From a virus: a DNA stretch of 25,402 bases. Position 1 is the first letter of the stretch. Every line of letters starts with the position of its first letter. Below, in pieces: positions 7,739-14,923 of the stretch. The notes beneath the pieces are model-generated. The model was not told where the DNA came from. It saw nothing but the letters and a program-made list of their open reading frames with translations, and searched no databases. Location: positions 1-25,402 of IMG/VR virus record IMGVR_UViG_3300043015_000405. One strand, written 5' to 3'. The translations under genes and the position numbers were made by a program.

Positions 7739-8470
7739 ATGGATATGAAAAAAATACTATCTAACATGGACGAGGCTGTATCAGGCAATAGACCATCAGT
7801 AGCATCAAAAGATAAAAACGGAATGAAAAGTATTTTAGAATCGTTTTACTCAGCTAATACAAAAGAAGATAAAAAAATTGTTAACGAAGCAGTTTCAATA
7901 ACTTCTGACTCACCCGATGAACTTGCACAACTATTAAAAGTTATGGGAAACAGCGCAGCACCTGAATCTCCTAGTCATAGTGATCAGGATATGGATATGC
8001 ATATGCTACGTCAAATTGTGTCAGACCCTGAGCCGGAAGACGAATCTGCATGTGGTAGCATGGAAGATTTAGATGTTGAAGAAGATTACATTAACGAACC
8101 AGACGAAGATTATAGAGATCACAAGTTTATGACTAAAGATCTTTCAGGCGGAATTAATAGAGAAAAGAAAGCATATAAAGCAGCTCAACCAGGCGATAAT
8201 GCAATGGCAGTTGAATCAATTAAAAAACAACTATGGGCAGCTCTACAAGAAAAGAAAAGTTGTTCGTCAAAACGTATGAAGGCTAAAGAAGGCGAATACA
8301 AAAACGATGCACAGCGTAAAGCAGTACACGCAGCAAAGTCAAAAAAAAAGAATGAGTCAGACGTAGACGAAGCACACGGTAACAGCAAAGTATATGACAA
8401 ATGTTGGGACGGTTACGAAAAAGTTCCAGGAAAGAAAAGAGGCGAGCCAGGCTCTTGCAGAAAAAAATAA
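7739..8470 (+). CDS. Acidic/basic conserved head-module protein, unknown function
   Basis: I do not recognise a function for this 243-residue protein. It has a short N-terminal helix (MDMKKILSNMDEAVSG), a repeated-looking KKIVNEAVS element near residues 44-52, a strongly acidic middle (about 95-125, rich in Glu and Asp), and a Lys-rich C-terminal third. The last 22 residues carry a CWDGYEKVPGKKRGE motif with a final Cys, a pattern I know from the C-termini of several marine T4-like phage proteins. LxE and IxE sites (SILES, IVNEA) could be gp21 cut sites. GGGAG at 7725-7729 supports the ATG. The strong charge segregation and position between terminase genes suggest a prohead core or internal protein. 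Confidence 0.55.
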   Translation: MDMKKILSNMDEAVSGNRPSVASKDKNGMKSILESFYSANTKEDKKIVNEAVSITSDSPDELAQLLKVMGNSAAPESPSHSDQDMDMHMLRQIVSDPEPEDESACGSMEDLDVEEDYINEPDEDYRDHKFMTKDLSGGINREKKAYKAAQPGDNAMAVESIKKQLWAALQEKKSCSSKRMKAKEGEYKNDAQRKAVHAAKSKKKNESDVDEAHGNSKVYDKCWDGYEKVPGKKRGEPGSCRKK

Positions 8471-8495
8471 AATAGCTACGATGGGGAGCGGAATC

Positions 8496-8523
8496 AAATA
8501 GGCACTTAGGTGCCTATTTTTTT
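8496..8523 (+). terminator. Rho-independent terminator before gp17
   Basis: A perfect ten-base stem AAATAGGCAC / GTGCCTATTT with a TTAG loop runs into a seven-T tract. It ends the unit containing the two small head genes. A GTG inside its 3' arm (8510) is in frame with gp17 but is not a credible start. Confidence 0.92.
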
Positions 8524-8524
8524 G

Positions 8525-8532
8525 GTTAAATA
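8525..8532 (+). promoter_or_regulatory. Possible weak late promoter for gp17
   Basis: GTTAAATA keeps six of eight consensus bases and lies between the terminator and the ATG at 8537. The promoter-to-ATG spacing is four bases, close to the five-base arrangement at 758, 10116 and 18244. Because a terminator precedes, some promoter is expected here, but the match is imperfect. Confidence 0.4.
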
Positions 8533-8536
8533 CAAT

Positions 8537-10117
8537 ATGAGTAAAAGTTTAGATGGTGTTTTAACCAAGAAAGCCAATCAACGAGAACAGTTTACTGAAG
8601 CACAAATACAAGATCTATCATCATGTATGGATCCTGACGAAGGATATTTGTATTTTGCTAGACATTTTGCGTTTATTCAGCATCCTGTGCAAGGCAAGTT
8701 GTTGTTCGACCCTTATGAATATCAATTACGTTTGATGCATAGTTATCATAGCTATCGTTTTAATATCAACATGATGCCAAGACAGACAGGTAAAACTACC
8801 TGTGCTGCGATCTATCTTGCTTGGTATGCAATGTTCAATCCAGATCAGACAATACTAATTGCTGCACACAAGTATACAGGTGCTCAGGAAATTATGGCAC
8901 GTATACGCTATGTGTATGAAACGTGTCCTGATCATATTAGAGCTGGTGTTACAAGTTATAACAAAGGTAGCATAGAGTTTGAGAATGGTTCACGTATTGT
9001 ATCGCAAACAACAACAGGCAACACAGGACGTGGTATGTCTATCTCGCTACTATACTGTGACGAGTTTGCGTTTGTGCAACCTAATATTGCTGAAGAGTTT
9101 TGGACTTCAATATCACCTACACTAGCAACAGGTGGTCGTGCTATTATTACTAGCACACCTAATAGTGACGAAGATACCTTTGCCACTATTTGGAAACAAG
9201 CAGAACAAAAGTTTGACCAACACGGCAACGAGCAAGCAGTAGGAATTAATGGGTTTCACAGTTTTGTAGCAACATGGGACGAGCATCCTGACAGAGACGA
9301 GGAATGGAAAGAAGCAGAAATTGGACGTATCGGTGAAGAAAAGTTTAGACGAGAATATGGCTGTGAATTTTTAGTATTTGATGAAACACTTATCAACTCA
9401 ATAAAATTAGCAACGATGGAGGGTTCTAGTCCTATATTAAATATGGGTCAGACTCGTTGGTACAAGAAACCTACCAGCCAATACACCTATTGTGTATCAC
9501 TCGATCCCAGTATGGGAACAGGCGGCGATTTTGCTGCAATACAAGTGTTTGAATTACCTAGTTATGAGCAAGTAGCAGAGTGGCAACATAACCAAACTGC
9601 AATACCCGGCCAGATTAGAGTGCTTGCGGATATATGTAAGTACCTAGAACAAGAAACAAAAAATCCTACAGGCATATATTGGAGTGTAGAAAACAACGGC
9701 ATTGGTGAAGCAGCATTGATTGTTATTAATGATTTTGGCGAAGAAAATATACCAGGCTTGTTTGTAAGTGAACCAATCCGCAAAGGACATGTTCGTAAGT
9801 TCCGTAAAGGATTTAATACAACACACAGTACTAAAATTACAGCATGTAGTCGTTTAAAAACAATGATCGAAAACGATAAAATGATTTTTAAATCCAAACC
9901 CTTCATTAGTGAATTAAAAGCATACATTGCTACGGGATCAAGTTATCAAGCTAAAGTAGGACATTCAGATGATTTAATTAGTGCAACATTACTTGCTATA
10001 AGAATGATGGATGTTCTAAAAGATTGGGATCCTAGGGTATACAATACATTCAATCAGACACAAGATTTAGAAGATTACGAAACACCAATGCCAATCTTCA
10101 TTAGCAGTAACTATTGA
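8537..10117 (+). CDS. 17: Terminase large subunit, gp17-like
   Basis: This is the DNA-packaging motor ATPase and headful nuclease, acting at the portal of the prohead. The 526-residue protein has an N-terminal ATPase with Walker A PRQTGKTT (81-88) and Walker B LLYCDE (171-176, catalytic Glu176), a STPNS coupling motif near 206-210, and a C-terminal RNase H-fold nuclease with Asp323 (SLDPSMGTGGD), Glu385 (YWSVENNG) and Asp478-Asp479 (GHSDDL). The reading frame extends upstream to a GTG at 8510, but that lies within the terminator hairpin, so ATG 8537 is preferred. No strong ribosome binding site is visible. It is shorter than T4 gp17 (610 residues), as in marine relatives. Confidence 0.95.
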   Translation: MSKSLDGVLTKKANQREQFTEAQIQDLSSCMDPDEGYLYFARHFAFIQHPVQGKLLFDPYEYQLRLMHSYHSYRFNINMMPRQTGKTTCAAIYLAWYAMFNPDQTILIAAHKYTGAQEIMARIRYVYETCPDHIRAGVTSYNKGSIEFENGSRIVSQTTTGNTGRGMSISLLYCDEFAFVQPNIAEEFWTSISPTLATGGRAIITSTPNSDEDTFATIWKQAEQKFDQHGNEQAVGINGFHSFVATWDEHPDRDEEWKEAEIGRIGEEKFRREYGCEFLVFDETLINSIKLATMEGSSPILNMGQTRWYKKPTSQYTYCVSLDPSMGTGGDFAAIQVFELPSYEQVAEWQHNQTAIPGQIRVLADICKYLEQETKNPTGIYWSVENNGIGEAALIVINDFGEENIPGLFVSEPIRKGHVRKFRKGFNTTHSTKITACSRLKTMIENDKMIFKSKPFISELKAYIATGSSYQAKVGHSDDLISATLLAIRMMDVLKDWDPRVYNTFNQTQDLEDYETPMPIFISSNY

Positions 10118-10123
10118 TAAATA
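10116..10123 (+). promoter_or_regulatory. T4-type late promoter, five bases before ATG
   Basis: GATAAATA overlaps the gp17 stop (TGA at 10115-10117) and is followed by CTAAT and the ATG at 10129. T4 late spacing places +1 exactly on the A of the ATG. The arrangement repeats that at 758-773 base for base in spacing. Confidence 0.72.
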
Positions 10124-10128
10124 CTAAT

Positions 10129-12228
10129 ATGAAAAACCTAGAGAACATTGCAGAAGATCTGTTTAATAAAATTAGAGGAAGATTTCCGAGTGTAACAATT
10201 GGAGATGAAAATGGCCAGGTGACAAATGTACCTGAAGATGCAAGATATTTTGATTTTGATTATAAAGAAGCCGATAGAACTTTAGGTAAAGTAAGTATAT
10301 CAATTGATGAAAATAGTTTAAGTGTAATGTATAATGATAATTTCGTTGCTACAGAGAACACTGTTACTCAAAACAACTGGTATGACTTTTTAAAAGAATT
10401 ACGTCAATTTAGTAAAAAAAGAATGCTAAATTTTGATACAAGAAATATTACTAAATCAAATTTAGATAAAAGAGACTATAATTTTTTAGCAACAAATCGC
10501 CTTGGGGAAGAACAAATGAATGAGTCACAAATGTATGGAACTAATAAAACAAGTTTCCAAAAAATAGGAAGTGCTAAGTTAAGTATAAAACATTCACAAA
10601 TTATTAATACTGAAAGTTCATTAGCACGTAGCCAAAAAATTGGTAAAATATTCATTGAAAGTCCAGAAGGTGAAAAATTTAAATATCCTTATAAACATCT
10701 AAGCGGTGCTAGAGCAATGGCACGTCATGTTGCAGAAGGCGGCACACCATATGACGACTTTGGTAAACACATTGTAGGACTTAGTGAAGAACTTTCAAAA
10801 TTGCGTAAATTTAATTCGTATATGAAACGTTCAGCTGTAATGGCAGAAAGCCTAGCAGGTTATTTAGATGTTGTAAAAGAACGTGCAAATTCTATCAAAA
10901 AAGAAATTGCAAACTTACAAAAAGAAAGTTTTTATAAAGAAGCAGTAGGCTCTTACGAAGCACCTGTGCTAGAAGATGTACCTGCAGACGTTGCTGAAAA
11001 TTGGATTGATCAACTTACTATTAAACAGTTTAACGAAGAACTACAAGATGTTTTTCCATACATCTACAATCTTGTAAGTGAAGCAACCAAAGCAAAAGAG
11101 TTAGGCCCTGATCAATTAGAAGAAGGTATTGTTGATTGGATTAAGAGCCAGTGGCAAGAATTTCAACAAGCAAGAGCAGACCGAAGAGCGCAATACGAAC
11201 AGCAGTTACAGATGATGACTCAAATTATGCAAGATAACGGTATGGATGATTTTGCAATTAGACGTATTATTGACGGATGTTTAAATGATCCTCGTGTATG
11301 TATGTACAATCATATTAGAAAGAGCGGCTTTGGACATCAGTTCCATAATGAACTACAAGATGTATACCAAGAATTAAAAAGCGGATTTACTACACGTAGC
11401 GGTACAACAGATGAAGCAATAACAGATGAAGGACAAGGTAATTTAGATAATATTCAAGGTCCTGCTGAAACTGTTAAGGTACGTCAAGGTATGACTATTT
11501 TTAGTATTGCACAAATGTTTAACGATCAAAATAACATGGGCGGTGATGTGCAAGAATTTGTTAAAGAAATTATGAAGATGAATAAAATTTCTAATCCGCA
11601 ACAATTACAAGTTGGACAAATTTTAAAAATGCCATATTCTATGGGAACAGGACCAGACGGTGCAAGCAGAGGTTTGCCACCGGGAGGATTTTCAAATTAT
11701 GAATCACAGATTGAAAATGCATTCGAAGAAATGATGGGTCAGTTTAGTGAATCAAATGACTGTGATTCAACATGTCCTAAGAGTTGTCCGGACTGCGGTG
11801 GCACGGGAGATCCTGCAAAATATAAAGAAATGAAAAAAGACGAAGCAGAAGTAGTAGCGGATAATCCTAAAACACCTTTAGGAGAATTTATTCTTAGCTA
11901 TTTTGATTATACAACTGGACAGTTTCCAAAAGGCGAAACAGCAGTTCTTACTATGGTAGAAAAAGACTATGGTGAAAAATTTATTGAACCTGCTAAACAA
12001 TTTATAGAGCGTATTAATAACAAAGTAGCAGAAGTTATGGGGTACAGAGATACTGATGTAGACGAGTCAGGTTTACAGTATTACACTGGAAAAAAGAAAT
12101 ACGGCAAAGAAGGTATGGCCAAACTTGCACAAGCAGGTCGCGAAGGAGCAAGCGAAGAAGAACTAGGTCGTATCAAAGATGAATACAAAAAAGAATCAGA
12201 CGAACTGAAAAGACTAGCAGGACTATAA
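10129..12228 (+). CDS. Large conserved virion-type protein with LysM domain
   Basis: The 699-residue protein has a conserved N-terminal region including FKYPYKHLSGARAMARHVAE near residues 184-203, which I know from marine T4-like phages without a function. A LysM-like domain lies at about 449-504 (VRQGMTIFSIAQMFN ... LQVGQILKMPYSMG). A Cys cluster at 545, 549, 553 and 556 (CPKSCPDCGG) resembles a small zinc-binding ribbon. The C-terminus has a KKYGKEGMAKLAQAGREG motif. LysM domains bind peptidoglycan, so a role at the host cell wall during entry, or as an internal ejected protein, is plausible. The N-terminus MKNLENIAED resembles a capsid-targeting peptide with an IxE cut site. An upstream in-frame TTG (10114) lies inside the gp17 stop and promoter, so ATG 10129 is the start. 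Confidence 0.65.
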   Translation: MKNLENIAEDLFNKIRGRFPSVTIGDENGQVTNVPEDARYFDFDYKEADRTLGKVSISIDENSLSVMYNDNFVATENTVTQNNWYDFLKELRQFSKKRMLNFDTRNITKSNLDKRDYNFLATNRLGEEQMNESQMYGTNKTSFQKIGSAKLSIKHSQIINTESSLARSQKIGKIFIESPEGEKFKYPYKHLSGARAMARHVAEGGTPYDDFGKHIVGLSEELSKLRKFNSYMKRSAVMAESLAGYLDVVKERANSIKKEIANLQKESFYKEAVGSYEAPVLEDVPADVAENWIDQLTIKQFNEELQDVFPYIYNLVSEATKAKELGPDQLEEGIVDWIKSQWQEFQQARADRRAQYEQQLQMMTQIMQDNGMDDFAIRRIIDGCLNDPRVCMYNHIRKSGFGHQFHNELQDVYQELKSGFTTRSGTTDEAITDEGQGNLDNIQGPAETVKVRQGMTIFSIAQMFNDQNNMGGDVQEFVKEIMKMNKISNPQQLQVGQILKMPYSMGTGPDGASRGLPPGGFSNYESQIENAFEEMMGQFSESNDCDSTCPKSCPDCGGTGDPAKYKEMKKDEAEVVADNPKTPLGEFILSYFDYTTGQFPKGETAVLTMVEKDYGEKFIEPAKQFIERINNKVAEVMGYRDTDVDESGLQYYTGKKKYGKEGMAKLAQAGREGASEEELGRIKDEYKKESDELKRLAGL

Positions 12229-12231
12229 AGA

Positions 12232-12642
12232 ATGCTTGTTAGAGAGATAATATCTGAAAATAAAGAACGTATAGACGAGATTGCTTTTATGGCGCTTGTT
12301 CCTTATATCGTGCCTGTTGTAACGGCAATTGGAGCAATATGGACAGCAGTGGACATATATTACGCAATACAAGAATATGTCGACGGCGGCGGATCACTTA
12401 CAGACTATGAAGAATTAAAAGAAAAAGTAGGTCCAGAAGCAGCAATAGCAATTCGTGATTTTGTAATCTTTTACGGAGTAACAAGAGTAGCTGCAATGAC
12501 ATTTAATACTTTCCGCAGACTTTGGGCAGCAGCAAGAAAAAGAACATCAGATGCTGACATAGGCGGTAACGCAGCAGCAGGAGCAGCAGCTATAGCAGGT
12601 GCACAAGCTATTGATGCTACTGGTGCAACTGAATATCCTTGA
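12232..12642 (+). CDS. Small membrane-type late protein
   Basis: The function of this 136-residue protein is not recognised. A hydrophobic stretch at about residues 17-47 (FMALVPYIVPVVTAIGAIWT and following) is long enough to cross a membrane; a second, weaker one is near 84-100. The C-terminus is Ala/Gly-rich (AAAGAAAIAGAQAID). There is no classic signal peptide. The N-terminus MLVREIISEN has an IxE site similar to the putative capsid-targeting peptides of the two preceding non-terminase genes. AGGA at 12219-12222 supports the ATG; the gene follows the LysM protein by three bases and is presumably cotranscribed. A membrane-active protein delivered with the DNA is one possibility; a holin-like protein is another, but no lysis gene is next to it. 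Confidence 0.5.
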   Translation: MLVREIISENKERIDEIAFMALVPYIVPVVTAIGAIWTAVDIYYAIQEYVDGGGSLTDYEELKEKVGPEAAIAIRDFVIFYGVTRVAAMTFNTFRRLWAAARKRTSDADIGGNAAAGAAAIAGAQAIDATGATEYP

Positions 12643-12647
12643 AAATA

Positions 12648-12672
12648 AAGTCTTTTTTTAAAAAAAACACTT
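12648..12672. repeat. AT-tract inverted repeat upstream of gp32 promoter
   Basis: The arms AAGTCTTTTTTT and AAAAAAACACTT are complementary except for one C-C mismatch and flank a single A. The right arm runs into the -35 box of the gp32 promoter. It could act as an UP-element-like A/T tract or a weak upstream terminator. Confidence 0.6.
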
Positions 12673-12699
12673 GACATTTGATAAATAACACTGTATAGT
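12671..12699 (+). promoter_or_regulatory. Sigma70-type promoter for gp32
   Basis: A perfect -35 box TTGACA (12671-12676) and a -10 box TATAGT (12694-12699) are separated by exactly 17 bases, with an A/T-tract inverted repeat directly upstream. Predicted +1 is near 12706, giving a leader of about 56 bases. This would be read by the unmodified host RNA polymerase early in infection. Confidence 0.85.
12680..12687 (+). promoter_or_regulatory. Late promoter nested in the gp32 sigma70 promoter
   Basis: GATAAATA lies inside the spacer of the sigma70-type promoter. By T4 spacing its +1 would be near 12693. Nesting would allow both early and late transcription of gp32 from the same 30 bases. Confidence 0.5.
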
Positions 12700-12761
12700 A
12701 TGTAATGTGCTATACAAAATAAGGCACAATGCAATAGGCAAAACATATAGGAGGCACAACT

Positions 12762-13751
12762 ATGGCATCATTAGCAGAAATCCGAGCAAAGCTCAAAGAA
12801 CAAGAATCACGCACAAGCGGTAATAGCTCAGGCGGCGGTGATAACGGAATTTACCCATTTTGGAATATGAAAGAAGGCGATAGCTCAACGCTACGTTTCC
12901 TTCCTGATGGCGATTCAGACAATACTTTCTTTTGGAAAGAGCGTTTGGTAATTAAACTTCCGTTCGCAGGCGTAAAAGGCGAAACTGATTCACGTCCAGT
13001 ACAAGTACAAATCCCATGTATGGAAATGTACGGCGAGACATGTAACATTCTTAATGAAGTACGTGGCTGGTTCAAAGATCCAAGTTTAGAAGACATGGGT
13101 CGTAAGTATTGGAAGAAACGTTCTTATATTTTCCAAGGCTTTGTAGTGGATAATCCACTAGCAGACGACCAAACTCCGGAAAATCCAATCCGTAGATTTA
13201 TCATTGGTCCACAAATCTTCCAGATCATTAAACAGGCTCTTATGGATCCTGATATGGAAGAGTTACCAACAGATTACACAGCAGGTGTAGACTTCCGTCT
13301 TAACAAAACTTCAAAAGGCGGTTATGCAGATTACTCAACATCAAACTGGGCACGTAGAGAGCGTCCACTAAATGATGCAGAAATGCAAGCAGTCAATACA
13401 CATGGTCTGTTTAATATGTCAGACTTCCTACCTAAAAAGCCAGGCGAAGTAGAACTAAAGGTCATGCAAGAAATGTTTGAAGCGTCAGTAGACGGTGAAG
13501 CATTTGATATGGATCGTTGGGGACAATACTTCCGTCCAGCAGGTATGGCACAGCGTACAGGTGATCCTAACACGACTCCTGCGGCTACTACACCTGCTCC
13601 AGCAGCGACACCAGCACCTGAGGCAGCACCTGCTCCAGTAGCAGAGGCAGCACCGGCAGCAACTCCAGCACCAGCGGCTGAAGCGGCTCCAGCAGAAGGT
13701 GGCAACGCTCAAGACATTCTAGCAATGATTAGAGCACGTCAAGGACAGTAA
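12762..13751 (+). CDS. 32: Single-strand DNA-binding protein, gp32-like
   Basis: The 329-residue protein coats single-stranded DNA in replication, recombination and repair, and works with UvsX and UvsY encoded just downstream. It has a short N-terminal cooperativity region (residues 1-20), an OB-fold core (about 30-250) with FWNMKEGDSSTLRFLPD, IPCMEMYGETCNILNEVRGW and YSTSNWARRERP segments. A 42-residue Ala/Pro linker (271-312) and a terminal DILAMIRARQ helix follow. Unlike T4 gp32, only two Cys (86 and 94) occupy the zinc-subdomain region and no CxxC is present. The usual acidic C-terminal tail is replaced by the linker plus a short basic peptide. AGGAGG at 12749-12754 is the strongest ribosome binding site in the window, fitting high expression. 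Confidence 0.93.
   Translation: MASLAEIRAKLKEQESRTSGNSSGGGDNGIYPFWNMKEGDSSTLRFLPDGDSDNTFFWKERLVIKLPFAGVKGETDSRPVQVQIPCMEMYGETCNILNEVRGWFKDPSLEDMGRKYWKKRSYIFQGFVVDNPLADDQTPENPIRRFIIGPQIFQIIKQALMDPDMEELPTDYTAGVDFRLNKTSKGGYADYSTSNWARRERPLNDAEMQAVNTHGLFNMSDFLPKKPGEVELKVMQEMFEASVDGEAFDMDRWGQYFRPAGMAQRTGDPNTTPAATTPAPAATPAPEAAPAPVAEAAPAATPAPAAEAAPAEGGNAQDILAMIRARQGQ
13572..13697 (+). repeat. Ala/Pro-rich linker repeats in gp32
   Basis: This segment encodes residues 271-312 of gp32, built of Pro-Ala, Ala-Ala-Pro and Glu-Ala-Ala-Pro units (for example PAPAATPAPEAAPAP). The DNA is a local GC-rich island of GCA/GCT/CCA/CCT codons in AT-rich surroundings. It forms a flexible tether between the DNA-binding core and the C-terminal peptide. 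Confidence 0.85.
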
Positions 13752-13763
13752 TAACAGCAAGCT

Positions 13764-13797
13764 AAAAGGGTTGCATCCTTATAAAGCAACCCTTTTT
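13764..13797 (+). terminator. Rho-independent terminator after gp32
   Basis: A perfect 11-base stem AAAAGGGTTGC / GCAACCCTTTT with an 11-base loop ends in a T tract, 13 bases after the gp32 stop. It separates gp32 from the uvsX unit, so gp32 can be expressed at a much higher level than the recombinase. Confidence 0.92.
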
Positions 13798-13828
13798 AGT
13801 TGCCCAACTTTTTAGATAGGAGAAACAC

Positions 13829-14923
13829 ATGGCATCAAAAGCATTTGATCCTACGAAGTTTAGAACTTCGTTAACTAAATCCATTACAGGTATGAGTGCA
13901 GGTTTTAATGACCCTACTGATTGGATTAGTACAGGTAACTTTGCACTCAACTATCTTATCTCAGGAGACTTTAACAAAGGTGTTCCAATGGGTAAGGTAA
14001 CTGTTTTTGCAGGAGAGTCTGGCGCAGGCAAATCATATATCTGTGCAGGCAACATTGTAAAAGAAGCACAACAGCAAGGCATCTTTGTAGTTCTTATTGA
14101 CTCAGAGAACGCACTTGATGAATCGTGGCTACACGCACTAGACGTAGACACATCAGAAGAAAAACTACTTAAACTAAACATGTCAATGATTGACGATGTA
14201 GCAAAGACTATCAGTACGTTTATGACAGACTATAAGGCTATGCCTGAAGAAGACCGTCCTAAAGTATTGTTTGTAATTGATAGTTTGGGTATGTTGCTAA
14301 CACCTACAGACGTTGATCAGTTTAACAAAGGCGATATGAAAGGCGATATGGGTCGTAAGCCTAAAGCACTAACATCACTTGTACGTAACACAGTTAACAT
14401 GATTGGCTCACACAACGTAGGCTTAGTATGTACTAACCACACTTATGCGTCACAGGATATGTTTGATCCAGATGATAAGATCAGTGGCGGACAAGGCTTT
14501 ATCTATGCATCAAGTATCGTAGTTGCAATGAAGAAATTGAAACTAAAAGAAGATGAAGATGGCAATAAGATTAGTCAAGTTATGGGTATTCGTGCTGGTT
14601 GTAAAGTAATGAAGACACGCTATGCAAAACCGTTTGAAGGTGTGCAGGTTAAGATTCCTTATGAAACTGGTATGAACCCTTACAGTGGACTAGTAGATTT
14701 GTTTGAAGCAAAGGGTGTAATTGAAAAGAGCGGTAATCGTTTAAAATATGTTACAAGCGAAGGCGAAGAACTACTAGACTACCGTAAGAAATGGACTGGA
14801 GCATTACTTGATACTGTAATGTCAGATTACTTGGTAAAAGAAGCATCTGTGGTAAATACCGCTGAGGTTGACGATGAAGCAACTGATGATAATTTAACCG
14901 AGGAACCAGTCACTAATGAATGA
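13829..14923 (+). CDS. uvsX: RecA-like recombinase UvsX
   Basis: The 364-residue strand-exchange protein forms filaments on gp32-coated single-stranded DNA and drives recombination-dependent replication. It has Walker A GESGAGKS at 62-69 (Lys68), the catalytic Glu93 in DSENALD, Walker B VLFVIDS with Asp151, and a disordered-loop region with KGDMKGDMGRKP near 168-179. NHTYAS and SGGQG segments around 203-222 are typical of UvsX. The C-terminus is acidic (DDEATDDNLTEEP). AGGAG at 13818-13822 sets the ATG. No TATAAATA-type promoter is seen, fitting early or middle expression; I could not identify its promoter with confidence. It overlaps the next gene by eight bases. Confidence 0.96.
   Translation: MASKAFDPTKFRTSLTKSITGMSAGFNDPTDWISTGNFALNYLISGDFNKGVPMGKVTVFAGESGAGKSYICAGNIVKEAQQQGIFVVLIDSENALDESWLHALDVDTSEEKLLKLNMSMIDDVAKTISTFMTDYKAMPEEDRPKVLFVIDSLGMLLTPTDVDQFNKGDMKGDMGRKPKALTSLVRNTVNMIGSHNVGLVCTNHTYASQDMFDPDDKISGGQGFIYASSIVVAMKKLKLKEDEDGNKISQVMGIRAGCKVMKTRYAKPFEGVQVKIPYETGMNPYSGLVDLFEAKGVIEKSGNRLKYVTSEGEELLDYRKKWTGALLDTVMSDYLVKEASVVNTAEVDDEATDDNLTEEPVTNE

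Noticed and set aside
8510-8536. In-frame GTG start giving gp17 nine extra residues
   Set aside because: The GTG lies inside the 3' arm of a strong terminator, with no ribosome binding site. ATG 8537 follows a late-promoter-like element.
9562-9927. Reverse-strand frame of 121 codons in gp17
   Set aside because: It lies opposite a highly conserved nuclease domain, and its product resembles no family; all convincing genes run on the plus strand.
10114-10128. In-frame TTG start for the LysM protein
   Set aside because: It overlaps the gp17 stop and the GATAAATA element; ATG 10129 is placed exactly at the predicted +1.
12643-12761. Possible replication origin in the A/T-rich gap before gp32
   Set aside because: The signals are explained by a promoter, an inverted repeat and a leader. 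No iterated protein-binding repeats are seen, so an origin cannot be supported.
13331-13712. Long reverse-strand open frames rich in Ala/Gly or Cys/Arg
   Set aside because: They are shadows of the Ala/Pro codon repeats in gp32, with low-complexity products and no ribosome binding site or promoter.
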